A stretch of 54,765 bases of DNA from Proteobacteria bacterium SG_bin4 (GTDB taxonomy: Bacteria; Pseudomonadota; Gammaproteobacteria; Burkholderiales; Nitrosomonadaceae), in assembly GCA_002083395.1 (NCBI GenBank), contig LWDH01000045.1:1-54765 (forward strand). The letters are read 5' to 3'. The translations under genes and the position numbers were made by a program. Positions within the stretch are counted from its first letter, which is position 1. Each line of letters begins with the position of its first letter. Positions 45,601 to 52,958 of this stretch are shown piece by piece. The notes under the pieces were generated by a model. The model was not told the DNA's origin and did not search any database. It was given only the letters and a program-made list of their open reading frames with translations.

Positions 45601-45808
45601 AAGTTGGCATAAAGTTGATAATAATGGTGTTATCGATAACTTACCTACCCTATCGAATTCGAATATTCAATGGCAATTTATTATTTCGGATACTCCGATA
45701 ACAGTTAACCCAACTGCATCCCAGATTTTGCAACAACTAAAGGATGGAAAGGTTGATGATATTTTGGTTGTTATGAACTTCACCGGAATACGCCCAGCTT
45801 GGAATTGA
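39605..45808 (+). CDS. TcA-type toxin complex subunit (translocation pore component)
   Basis: A 2067-residue protein preceded by AGAGGA. The N terminus has Ig-like or bacterial beta-sandwich segments (about 30-350), then a LamG-like concanavalin fold (about 438-695; YWNFAEL, VSLWLYLEESSSGNWRQIVYKG, GRWTHIVCIK, AEVRIYGF). TcA hallmarks follow: TPIEQAISSLQYLINGV (about 1075) and the WIDSYSRWRAAVLNYLYPENVLYPEMRF block (about 1115-1145). Long amphipathic helices at 1390-1650 fit the pore channel. The C terminus (about 1750-2067; FEGTGVDTTWFLELP, DVVISIDYTAQF) matches the TcB-binding domain. TcA pentamers bind host cells and inject the effector held by TcB-TcC. The LamG insert may serve receptor binding. 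It contains a PVPVPV hexanucleotide repeat at 41496-41513. Confidence 0.88.
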   Translation: MAKKLTSPADRKPNDPDGPNGPEIPEVIIEISNVSTDNSRKGLEDVITVAVTQVMAVVDTITIVISQSDLPEYTVNAHKVNVSRNESDWIAKIKFRKSGKATLVANAQWHDTTEFEAHTSQSSSKTIQVKPTERAINQVIFDDQVAADNEIPLPIEIGIPVQAISLSVDAWLPVTTITAECEINEKTTVQAILGVVELSPFVPAEPLIFPAIAAQKEELTLIIKDTDYFGVTHETPIKFRTKELNPPELVIFEPKEDQRYLAQTLISKASPVKVKCRGTARDIQRGIESFTYSYSDQSNIPIEVNADNTWNFDLNVTSLGFHELFLNASDKAGNKTTKRLQFEVAPNFKAKSIDELLSPSSYLSELQRFVRNFLILSDDNPIAVGTSDLVNAFKQKFGDIALINNPESQYLVSELLFPIRLLRDIDLSSTPSSTDFLDSAGLIAYWNFAELLNSSSTTLIDIGSRFGLNGIYHGLDIGKMAGKPGTDLEGAFVLDGNSYAEVEVRQNDKSAALELSLNNRDFSVSLWLYLEESSSGNWRQIVYKGNDVGGNTACGIWLDQNTNKVLFKILVAIAGSNLTAVVSCQSSNEIPIGRWTHIVCIKTQSRMQIWINGRLDNEVFPSSLNVIDPGTVPVPVPVKIPKKRTKNENRKGSSSIFSLDKTLALPTFGNFYIGKSPNANSFKGGIAEVRIYGFRLDPQTITQLAVSRFLNFGRSQLLHDYLLSAYEQLLRNHGTSLEEFRRLNALSTTERTLLADKLGVLPDSLEEFLITDRTQQDPEIFEQWLADTFGLPTSFTPIASSITSIFPKLTLKQQLRILIRWQTEDATRSVPDLDPDLSDIADISEKEFEWISLFRQREAELTYKWNELSNQLHTSGNVRDSVSDIFSSDELSKLETLPEKESNGESIAQELLQFNLDLPMFRSLTKYLALKDAQMTGIEIQDLAHLLTQIWKVRKRYPEWKKKETELISRLWPTQSSPAAWKPGFFKRDFLPWRGNAQQRANLESRLNFRLNAWQATQNARDYAITETHRVTLPMLRDRLLGISDLPLAQSFLDDLTERWFVDFGSSGQVLITPIEQAISSLQYLINGVSNRWFEENHPAHRWMIRTDKLELANKQWSWIDSYSRWRAAVLNYLYPENVLYPEMRFSNSKGNSKEFRIFLDVLRTLQPASEPKLKKDSGSSFYADEQKKISDPDEKEYFMPIAMGLSFQRAGMHIEALDWFRVVYDASLHFNDRRKVERLKDESINSPSIVHFNNESWAAELEDPHVQADKGGSSNPYTRFTLFQILRCTLTLADDAFASGTQDGRTKALALYLEANDILNFDELMDIQPAGPDQSYLPSPVLASYRSHTESALRKLRRGLSFLGTPMISDLARNAGNGVLSNLVRPTPYRSRVLLDRAKQLISQAQQLESQYLSAIERGDSEAEKLMGGGFGVEIAKQTVELRKLYVREALNSKISAELQKTRSQIQLDRYQEWLSAGITENERLQIESIEKIDTWRQVSNVADAVVTASQAAQTAAGLIDLFQSFGAKAAIAGAIGTAVTARSAAQGFIIANETKNQLSSIRASQERRQQEWQLQRDLADQDILIGNAQIDQANDRVLIAEQESTIATTQLNQAQQMLAFHNEKPTSVKFYQWLIGELSQVYAVFLRLATAAAKQAELQWAFERQESAVGLIKTDYWQVAASSAAAATSDSENDKAINPRGITGSARLLQDIYLLDERAFSSERRLLNLTQSFSLANLMPIEFETFRRTGSLTFAMPMQWFDEGFPGHYMRLIKKVRISVAALIPPNLGIRATLANGGFSRVVTADFGYPTVVIRQDPQLVALTSPISATGVFELDQQSELLYPFEGTGVDTTWFLELPPAGNPFDFDSLMDVVISIDYTAQFSPELRDRVMKQLPRQFSGDRAFSIRRDFPDIWYDLSNPNSESASFAIPVSRRNFPPGLTELQIKEIALSARATDGSACTFQAKLSITLPDQSTRAGGSIPSIGGIASSRHAAGASWHKVDNNGVIDNLPTLSNSNIQWQFIISDTPITVNPTASQILQQLKDGKVDDILVVMNFTGIRPAWN

Positions 45809-45893
45809 TAAGGTGTTGTTGATTTTTATGTTTGCTCAGACGCTAAATAAATAATCTTAGCTAGACAATTAAATTATCTATTTAGGACACATC

Positions 45894-46967
45894 ATGGTTC
45901 AAGATAAAGAATATGGCTTTGGTTTCATTCCAATTTGTGGATGCACTTGTCGAAAACTCACCATCAAATTATTGTGGCTATTTTTTGCGTTATACCTGAT
46001 TTATCAGTATTACGCTTTTCGCTTCTCATTCGGTCAATGGGATTTATTGCTACTGTCAGGTGTAGTTGCATTCATTATTGGGCTTTATTTAGTCGCCGGT
46101 ATCCCCGATAAAATTGAGAAAGCTTTATCAAGGCTTATCGATAGAAAAATTCTCATTTTTAAAAATCAACTTACGCGAGAAGATTTTTTTAAGCAATTGC
46201 ACAAAAAAGCAGAAATTTGGGCACGATTTCTTGGCTTTGTTGCATGTTTATTCATGGCATTTGCTTTTATTATTTCATTAGAAGAAAGTTTTAAATGGCC
46301 AAGAGTGTTTTTGGGAATTGCTGAGACACTCGGAGCTTACATTGGAGGATCTTATATTGGTCAGATGGTTTGTTACGGTTTGTTAGGTGGACTACACGTT
46401 AACGGTTCCGTAAAAATTAACATTGATCCTTTTCATTTAGATGGCGTCGGAGGCCTTAAACCTCTTGGTGATTATCTTTTTCATCAAGCAATGATAGTTG
46501 CCATTCCTGCAATTTTTCTGGCAATTTGGTGGTTTCTTTTTCCTTTTTGGCCCCGTGATTACCATCATTGGGGAGATTCATATTTATTCCTGCTCGCGGG
46601 CGCTCTCCTAATAGAAATCTTGTCCTTTGTCATACCCATGCTGATCTATCACAACGTAATGCTCGATCAGAAAAATAAATGGATCAAAGAAGCTGATGCG
46701 ATGAGTAATCATATTCGTGATTTGCAACAACAGTTAAATGCAGAAGAAAATGAAGAGAAAAAGAAAATTCAGCTCGCTCAGATAGAAGAAATGACAAAAC
46801 GATATTGGGCAATCGAGAATCTCACCACTTGGCCTATAGATGTAAAGACTCGGCGCAAGTTTGAACTTAATAATCTACTGTTATTCATTCCATTAGTAGG
46901 GGATTTGGCAAAAAATAATTTTAACTTGCAGCATGCTTTAGAATTAATAAAAGGCTTAGCACAGTAA
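45894..46967 (+). CDS. Multi-pass membrane protein with coiled coil
   Basis: This 357-residue protein has about six hydrophobic segments (near 22-40, 50-68, 105-125, 145-165, 195-215 and 225-250). A charged helical stretch (DLQQQLNAEENEEKKKIQLAQIEEM, about 280-305) is typical of a coiled coil. A small cysteine cluster (CGCTC) lies near residue 15 ahead of the first helix. No family was recognised. It follows TcA by 85 bp in AT-rich DNA and probably shares a transcript with the next gene, 10 bp away. A role in toxin release or self-protection can only be guessed from position. Confidence 0.7.
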   Translation: MVQDKEYGFGFIPICGCTCRKLTIKLLWLFFALYLIYQYYAFRFSFGQWDLLLLSGVVAFIIGLYLVAGIPDKIEKALSRLIDRKILIFKNQLTREDFFKQLHKKAEIWARFLGFVACLFMAFAFIISLEESFKWPRVFLGIAETLGAYIGGSYIGQMVCYGLLGGLHVNGSVKINIDPFHLDGVGGLKPLGDYLFHQAMIVAIPAIFLAIWWFLFPFWPRDYHHWGDSYLFLLAGALLIEILSFVIPMLIYHNVMLDQKNKWIKEADAMSNHIRDLQQQLNAEENEEKKKIQLAQIEEMTKRYWAIENLTTWPIDVKTRRKFELNNLLLFIPLVGDLAKNNFNLQHALELIKGLAQ

Positions 46968-46977
46968 GGAATCCAAT

Positions 46978-47577
46978 ATGCACTCTATCCTGACGAATAC
47001 ATCAATTGGGATCATATTTTTTTGGTGCTGCTTATCTAATGCTATCTCAGAAAATATAAATTTTGACTGGAATGTCCTAAATGCAGGCGAAGTCATAATT
47101 GAAGAAATAGAGAATGATCAGGGTACTCCAGGCGTTCGCGCAGTATTCATCGTAGAAGCATCACGAGAAGATATCTGGACAGCCTTAACAGACTATGTAA
47201 ATTTTAAAAAATTTTTCCATGATATAGATGAAATGAAGGTAATCAGTACCGATAGCAATGGCGCACAAGTCGAATTCTGGGCAGACGTAGTCCTTATGAA
47301 GTTACATTATGTTTTACAGAGGAATTACGTAAAACCAGGGTACCACTTGACTTGGAACCAAGTTTCTGGTGATCTGAGAGATATTCAAGGTAGCTGGCAA
47401 ATCAGAGAAACTCAAAGTTCTGAAAAAAAACTTCTGATTTATGAATCCTATGCTGATTTAGGATCTGTAGTAATTACTTGGATAATTCGTCAAGGGGCAA
47501 AGCAGAAAGCCAAGAAAATGGCATATAACCTTCGAAATTGGATTGAGTCGAAGACAATACCTAATACAAGAGAGTGA
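46978..47577 (+). CDS. Exported START/SRPBCC-like lipid-binding-fold protein
   Basis: A 199-residue protein with an N-terminal signal peptide or anchor (about residues 1-24). The remainder follows the polyketide-cyclase/START pattern: VEASREDIWTALTDYVNFKKFFHDIDEMKV, then VLMKLHYVLQRNYVKPGYHLTWNQVSGDLRDIQGSWQI and a long C-terminal helix. This fold makes a hydrophobic pocket for lipids or other small molecules. AAGGA overlaps the stop of the preceding membrane protein gene and serves as its ribosome site, so the two genes are probably translated together. The ligand is unknown. Confidence 0.7.
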   Translation: MHSILTNTSIGIIFFWCCLSNAISENINFDWNVLNAGEVIIEEIENDQGTPGVRAVFIVEASREDIWTALTDYVNFKKFFHDIDEMKVISTDSNGAQVEFWADVVLMKLHYVLQRNYVKPGYHLTWNQVSGDLRDIQGSWQIRETQSSEKKLLIYESYADLGSVVITWIIRQGAKQKAKKMAYNLRNWIESKTIPNTRE

Positions 47578-47631
47578 AACACATCTATTTTCTTTCTAAA
47601 TCTTCCACGGCAATTTCAGCTTGATAATAGC

Positions 47632-48870
47632 TCACTCTTTTATCGGTAATCGCTTAGTTTGAGATACATGTGAGAGCGGTGGGCGGCGACAAATAGGGAC
47701 ACTTTCATGTACTAGTATTTTATTGTCACGAGTTTGTGTGAGTTTTTGTAATCGTTTAGCAGCGCCTCGAGTTCGAATCAACTCTGGCCATTCCCCGCTA
47801 TTATCAATAGTTCGTCGCGGTATCGAATCTATTATCTTCCACCCAAATGAGCGTGATGATTGAACAACTGGGCGCTCTCTGGAAACAGGTAAAGAAAGGA
47901 AGCATTCACCTGTTCTATCAAGCAATAAACCTTTATCTCTTGCTTCTCCAAGCATCCAGCGTAACGCTATATCTGAAGTATCGCGATTATTGTTATCGCC
48001 CCCAATATCTGAGTGTGTGCCAGCGAACCATACCTCTTCTACATCTTGATGCGATGAAATAATATTCCGATCAGCTGGGTCTAACCGAGTTACCGCTGCC
48101 TTTTTACAGGTATCTTCTCGATCGCTATCAAGCCATCCCCACTGGGTTACGTCAAACCAACCGCGCTCTTCATCAAGGGCAAGAGCATGACGAACACAGC
48201 TAACTGAGGGATTGTGGCGTAAATGCGGTAGCATCACGGGGCATATCCCACCATATGACTTAACGGTATCCCACAAGCCAAGAAATTCAACATGGCAGTC
48301 ACGAGTATCATAATTATTACGAAACTCTAACGCTTTATTGCGATTTTCTCCCTTTTCATCTGGAAATTCATCACGAAATAGCTTCCAACCTTCGTTAAAC
48401 AACTTATCAGCTTGGCATTTATCTGGCAATCCATAACGCCACAACAATCCAGCTAATGCTCTAACTGTAAAAGCACCCCGGCTAAATCCAAAGAAAAACA
48501 GCTTATCTCCAGTTTCGTATATCTCAGCCAATTTTGTATAAAGTTGCTTAACGTTGACATCTAAACCATCTCCAAAAGCTATTGCACGAATACGCTTGCA
48601 TGTCGAAATTGGAAAGAAATGCCCGTAATCAGGTGGCTGAAGCAAATAAAATGCATCGTTATGGACCTCTCCAGTATGCAGCAACTTATCTTTCCACTCT
48701 TTAATTCTTTCAAATTCACTTTTCTTCGTGCCAATGCCTTGATCGTAAATTACAATTTGTTTTTCTGGCGCATTCAGTTTAATTAACTGAAGTAGTTTAG
48801 CTACATTGGAGTGTTTTCCTCCAAATGCATTACACGTTCCATCCGAACAGAGAATAATGTTGCGCCCCAT
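47632..48870 (-). CDS. DUF2235 (Tle1-like) alpha/beta hydrolase
   Basis: This 412-residue protein starts with the family signature NIILCSDGTCNAFGG and carries the nucleophile elbow GFSRGAFTVRALAG (Ser130) and a likely acid/His region WFAGTHSDIGG. DUF2235 includes the Tle1 phospholipases injected by type VI secretion systems and many uncharacterised hydrolases. No signal peptide, no PAAR or other delivery domain, and no type VI genes are in the window. It is convergent with the START-like gene and in the same orientation as the downstream-coded HTH gene. A role as an effector, a lipid-metabolic enzyme or a defence protein remains open. Confidence 0.82.
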   Translation of the reverse strand: MGRNIILCSDGTCNAFGGKHSNVAKLLQLIKLNAPEKQIVIYDQGIGTKKSEFERIKEWKDKLLHTGEVHNDAFYLLQPPDYGHFFPISTCKRIRAIAFGDGLDVNVKQLYTKLAEIYETGDKLFFFGFSRGAFTVRALAGLLWRYGLPDKCQADKLFNEGWKLFRDEFPDEKGENRNKALEFRNNYDTRDCHVEFLGLWDTVKSYGGICPVMLPHLRHNPSVSCVRHALALDEERGWFDVTQWGWLDSDREDTCKKAAVTRLDPADRNIISSHQDVEEVWFAGTHSDIGGDNNNRDTSDIALRWMLGEARDKGLLLDRTGECFLSLPVSRERPVVQSSRSFGWKIIDSIPRRTIDNSGEWPELIRTRGAAKRLQKLTQTRDNKILVHESVPICRRPPLSHVSQTKRLPIKE

Positions 48871-48982
48871 TTTTATCTTCCTAATTAGAATGGTGAAATT
48901 TATAGTAAAAATTTCTTAATCACATGAAATCTACAGTTTATAGCAAATTTTTTCAATAATAACATCACACTAATATTGCATG

Positions 48983-49450
48983 TTAGCTGAGCTTTTTCCT
49001 ATTTTTTCGTTCTACTAAAAACACTGCGCCTGGTAAATCAAGAAAAGCAGCAACTAGTTTCCTGTGTTTATGAATCCTAATCGTGCCGCCACACTCCCAG
49101 CTTGACCAAGTACAAGGATCAACACCAAGATTCCGAGCAGCAACTTTTTGCGACCAGCCTAGTTCTCGGCGTTTGGCAAGCAACAAATCGGCTATCGAAT
49201 TCGAACTTGGTGATTCAGGATCATAACCAAGAAACTGAATTAACTTTCCAATGTGATTGATACCCGGCTTTCGATAATTTAATTCCCAGTTCAGAATTGT
49301 TTCGGCAGCAACTCCTAATAGCTTTGCTAATTGGGGTTGAGAAAGTTTGAGAAAAAGCCTGCGTTTTAATACATGATCACCAAGGGTTTTTGGGTCAAAA
49401 TCATAAGACTTAGGAATGAATGACTTAAGAGAAATCCGGGCATATTGCAA
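48983..49450 (-). CDS. Double helix-turn-helix (XRE) DNA-binding protein
   Basis: This 155-residue protein contains two Cro/CI-type HTH domains: residues about 24-75 (LKLSQPQLAKLLGVAAETILNWE) and 84-135 (LGWSQKVAARNLGVDPCTWSSWE). The best start is a TTG at 49450, as no ATG occurs before the first HTH. That start lies 17 bp from the comM repeat at the island edge, so the original 5' end may have been altered by insertion. It could regulate the island, and the 30217-30247 inverted repeat is a candidate site. Confidence 0.75.
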   Translation of the reverse strand: MQYARISLKSFIPKSYDFDPKTLGDHVLKRRLFLKLSQPQLAKLLGVAAETILNWELNYRKPGINHIGKLIQFLGYDPESPSSNSIADLLLAKRRELGWSQKVAARNLGVDPCTWSSWECGGTIRIHKHRKLVAAFLDLPGAVFLVERKNRKKLS

Positions 49451-49466
49451 AAAGGCAACGCAACTA

Positions 49467-49928
49467 TGCCCTTGCGGCTATTTAGGTCATCCCTCCGGCA
49501 AATGCCACTGCACCCCCGACCAAATCGCCCGCTACCGCGGACGCATCTCCGGCCCGTTACTCGACCGCATCGACATGCAAATCGAAGTACCCGCAGTGCC
49601 ACAGCAGGAATTGATGAAACAACAAGCGGCCGGTGAGAAAAGCAGTACGATCCGCCAGCGTGTAGAAAAGGCCTATCAATTACAACTTGATCGACAAGGA
49701 AAAACGAATAGCCGCTTGGGCGTGAAAGAAATCGATCAGCACTGCGCACTCGATAGCGCCAGTGAAAATCTGTTAACACAAGCCATCAGCCGTTTGAACC
49801 TGTCAGCGCGCGCGTATCACCGCATTTTGAAAGTCGCACGGACCATTGCGGATCTAGCTGGAGTTAAGAAAATCACTAATCAACATATTGCGGAAGCGAT
49901 TCAGTATCGAAAGCTTGATAAGCAGTAG
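49467..49928 (+). pseudogene. Second copy of the comM 3' end (remnant)
   Basis: It encodes the C-terminal 153 residues of ComM, from CPCGYLGHPSGKCHC to the stop, and lacks the N-terminal domain and the Walker motifs. Hand alignment with the intact gene gives 14 substitutions in 153 residues, the first at the 56th, while the first 71 bases are identical. The frame is open back to an ATG at 49416 inside the antisense of the HTH gene, but no functional ATPase could result. It is probably the original chromosomal 3' end, cut off by the island. Confidence 0.9.
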
Positions 49929-50349
49929 ATCGCAGATTATTTTTAAGGCAACACTGATTATCGCCCGCGCAAGCGATTTGCTGCGTTGGATGGCGCTAAA
50001 AAATTCACTTATCCTTTTGATATATCTAGTTTCTTATTCCCCATCCGCTTCGCAAATAATCTTGCTCAGTGAGTTAATCAGTTTTCTTAGGATTCACGGC
50101 GAAACCAAAATAACACTAACCAGTAGATATCGCAGTAGGACAATTACGGTATGCATGTACTAAGAAAAAAGGAAATGTGTTCTATGTACTTAAAAATATA
50201 CGAACCTATAATGGAACCCAATGTAATTATTAAACTAATTGCATGTAAACAAAAACACAAAGTTTAATTGGTTAATGTGTAGTTTGATTTTTAGCTGGTT
50301 TCTATCAACGTTTTAATAGTGCAACGATAAAATTTAGGGAGTTTATATT
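49929..50349. other. Intergenic region without a recognised gene
   Basis: These 421 bases lie between the comM remnant and the PEP-CTERM gene. They are AT-rich in the right half, and no convincing ORF, RNA or repeat was seen. The ribosome site of the next gene (GGGAG) lies at the right edge, and its promoter should lie here. Confidence 0.6.
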
Positions 50350-51225
50350 ATGAAGTTCGAATTGAAAAAAAATTGTCTCGCGCAAGTTGTAGCGATTGCT
50401 TTATGCGGTTCTTTTGTTTCTGCAGCACAAGCGGCACCTATCACAATCAACGGATTTGGCACCACTTCTGCTACGATTGATGATGCAGGCTATTTTCACT
50501 CAGGTGGCCCTACCGGTTTAAGCTTCAACGGAAGAGAGTTTGTTAATCACGGCACATTCGCATCCAACTGGTCGCTCAATGCCAATGGCGCATCCGTTGC
50601 AGTGGCTGACCAAGTTCTTGGTAACAATCCATTAGCAACTACAGCTTTTGGCGTAGGCGGCAGCATATCGATTGTTACCAATCTGGGCGGTGGCGGCGGA
50701 TGGGGCTTGGTTGAAACAGTTACCATCCCTGCGGATGGTCACGTCGCAGTTCAAATTCAATTGACCAACAACACCGGCGCGAATGCAACCGGCGTGCAAT
50801 GGGGTGTTGGCTTTGACCCGGATCAAGGTATTCCAGTCGGTCTCGGATTTGGCACGACCAATGAAATCCTGGCATTAGGAAATAGTTCCGCCGTTAGAGC
50901 GACGAGCTTAGATGGTTGGTCAGTAACCCTGCATAACACAACCAGCGCAGCTGCGTTCACAGTAGCTCCTTATATTGATCCATTTTCTTGCTGCAGCCCG
51001 GTTGATCCTGCTTTTATGCTAGCAGCAGCACAAGGAATCGGTAACTATGGTTTCGCAGACAACTCGATCAATTTGGCGTATGAATTGGGCGCCATTCCAA
51101 ATGGTCACTCAGTTACTTTTGGTTATGAATACGTCATGGCTGTTCCAGAGCCAGAAACCTATGCCATGTTACTCGCTGGCCTCGGTTTGATCGGTTTCTC
51201 AGCACGCCGCCGTAGAGCAGTGTAA
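50350..51225 (+). CDS. PEP-CTERM sorting domain exported protein
   Basis: A 291-residue protein with a signal peptide (about 1-29, ending AAQA). A beta-rich glycine- and asparagine-rich body follows, then a C-terminal PEP-CTERM signal: VPEPETYAMLLAGLGLIGF, then an RRRR-type basic end. Such proteins are processed by an exosortase (not in this window) and are associated with exopolysaccharide and floc or biofilm formation. GGGAG precedes the ATG and a strong terminator follows the stop, so it is a single-gene unit. Confidence 0.88.
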   Translation: MKFELKKNCLAQVVAIALCGSFVSAAQAAPITINGFGTTSATIDDAGYFHSGGPTGLSFNGREFVNHGTFASNWSLNANGASVAVADQVLGNNPLATTAFGVGGSISIVTNLGGGGGWGLVETVTIPADGHVAVQIQLTNNTGANATGVQWGVGFDPDQGIPVGLGFGTTNEILALGNSSAVRATSLDGWSVTLHNTTSAAAFTVAPYIDPFSCCSPVDPAFMLAAAQGIGNYGFADNSINLAYELGAIPNGHSVTFGYEYVMAVPEPETYAMLLAGLGLIGFSARRRRAV

Positions 51226-51252
51226 TTAAAAAATAGCAGAAGCAAATTTTAA

Positions 51253-51286
51253 GAGCCGCAGAGATTGATTTCTCTGTGGCTTTTTT
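51253..51286 (+). terminator. Intrinsic terminator of the PEP-CTERM gene
   Basis: AGCCGCAGAGA (51254-51264) and TCTCTGTGGCT (51271-51281) form an 11-bp stem with one G-T pair around a 6-base loop, followed directly by a T-run. Confidence 0.92.
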
Positions 51287-51395
51287 CTTGTCGCTGCATG
51301 GCAGATAAAGCTGGTGTTACTTTTATCAATACCGTAATGCAAACCCGAGCGAGCGGACTGAGGCGGTATTGCTTCAACAACGACCCTTTCAAACC

Positions 51396-52767
51396 CTACC
51401 TAACCCACACGGTTTTAATATTTACAAACTCGCGAATGCCGTGATAACCCAGTTCTCTGCCAAAACCGGAATCTTTGACGCCACCAAACGGCAAACGCGG
51501 ATCGCTTTTGACGATGCCATTGACAAAAGTACAACCAGCATGAATTTGCCGAGCGAGTGCTTCACCGTGAGACGGATCGCGTGTCCACACACTGCCTCCC
51601 AAACCGAAATGGGACCGATTGGCGAATTGAATCGCTTCTTTGGCATTTTTGACGCGCACGATGGCAGCTACGGGGCCGAATAGTTCTTCGTCAAATGCCG
51701 GCATGCCTGGCTTCACGTGATCCAAAATCGCCGGTGCGTAATAGGCACCCTGTGTGCCAATAGGAAAACCGCCAGTTACCAGTTGCGCACCCAGTGCCTG
51801 GCTTCGCTCTACTTGCGCATGCAAGTCGGAACGTAAATCCATACGCGCCATGGGTGCAATAGTGGTCTCGGCATTCTTTGGATCGCCGCTCTGCAACTGG
51901 TTGATAAGCGTTCGTAGCCGCTCCACAAACGCATCGGCGATAGTGTCCTGCAATATAAAGCGCTTCGCGGCAACGCAGCTTTGCCCCATATTCTGAAGCC
52001 GGGCGATCAGCGCCTGCTGCGCCGTCCACTCGATATCGGCGTCGTCCAGCACGATAAAAGGATCCGATCCACCCAATTCCAGCACACATTTTTTTAGATG
52101 CTGCCCGGCAAGCGCCGCGACTTTACGCCCAGCGGCGCTACTGCCCGTCAACGTCACGGCAGCAATGCGGCGATCGGCGATCGGCGATCACACGTTCGGC
52201 TTGTTCAGCACTGATCATGAACGTGCGGAAGATATTTTCCGGAAAACCGGCTTGCTGAAATGCTCGTTCCAGCGCCAATGCACAGCGCGGCACATTCGAT
52301 GCGTGTTTCAGCGCCACCGCATTGCCCGCCATCAGCGCCGGTGCGGCGGCGCGGATTAATTGCCAAAATGGAAAATTCCACGGCATGATGCACAAAATGA
52401 CACCGAGCGGTTGATAAACAACTACGCTACGGCTGGCATCGGAGACGATAATTTCGTCCTTTAAGTATGTTGCCGCATGCTCGGCGTAATGTTCGCAACC
52501 GATCGCGCATTTTTCAATTTCCGCACGCGCTTCTTTGAGCAGTTTACCCATTTCTTCGGTAATCATAAGCGCATAGGTTTCACTGTTCTGGCGGAATACC
52601 TGCGCTAAATTCCGCATGCACCGCGCGCGCTGCTCGAAATCGATCGTTGCCCAGCCAGCTTGCGCCGACTCCATTTGAGCCAATGTAGTATCGATTTGGT
52701 CAGCCCGCCATAACGGAAAGGATTGCATGATTTGGCCCGTGGCCGGATTAATCGAATGCATCTGCAT
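51396..52767 (-). pseudogene. gabD: Succinate-semialdehyde dehydrogenase, frameshifted
   Basis: Two overlapping frames together encode one NAD(P)-dependent aldehyde dehydrogenase. The N-terminal part (from the ATG at 52767, MQMHSINPATGQIM) runs to 52138 and ends off-family after VIADRR. The C-terminal part resumes with VTLTGSSAAGRKVAALAG and holds the catalytic Glu (LELGGSDPF) and Cys (NMGQSCVAAKRF). The break coincides with three tandem copies of GATCGCC; with two copies the frame is restored as VIADRRIAAVTLTGS. The repaired gene would be 1365 bp, or 454 residues, a normal length. It may be a true null, a phase-variable gene or a sequencing error. Confidence 0.9.
52169..52189 (-). repeat. 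Three tandem 7-bp units at the gabD frameshift
   Basis: The unit is GATCGCC on the coding (minus) strand, at 52189-52183, 52182-52176 and 52175-52169. A gain or loss of one unit shifts the frame, so the copy number decides whether the dehydrogenase is made. Confidence 0.95.
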
Positions 52768-52958
52768 AGTAAAATTCCATAAATCAGATAGATATTCGCT
52801 ATTATACTGAGTGCTTGCACCAAGCATTGCAACTGACATGATAGTTTTCGCATTTAATCAATGCAATCACCCGCCGAATAGCAATTGCGCATACGAAGTA
52901 CAATGCGCTTCATCAGTGCATTAAGGGTTTCCGGGCAACCAATATACCGAGGTCATCC

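Larger units (their letters stand above)
30113..49466. mobile_element. Putative Tc-toxin genomic island inserted in comM
   Basis: A block of about 19.4 kb separates the complete comM from a second comM 3' end. It holds seven genes, none of them housekeeping, and most of it is visibly richer in A and T than the flanks. No integrase, transposase, relaxase or terminal inverted repeats were seen. It may have entered by an element supplied in trans or by homologous recombination through comM. Integration in comM is known for AbaR-type islands of Acinetobacter. Boundaries are inferred from the repeat. Confidence 0.75.

Noticed and set aside
49416..49928. 170-residue open frame containing the second comM 3' end as a possible new gene
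   Set aside because: It lacks all ATPase motifs and starts inside the antisense of the HTH gene, so it is a remnant.
49929..50349. Possible attachment site or integrase remnant right of the island
   Set aside because: No ORF with recombinase motifs and no repeat matching the left flank outside comM was found.
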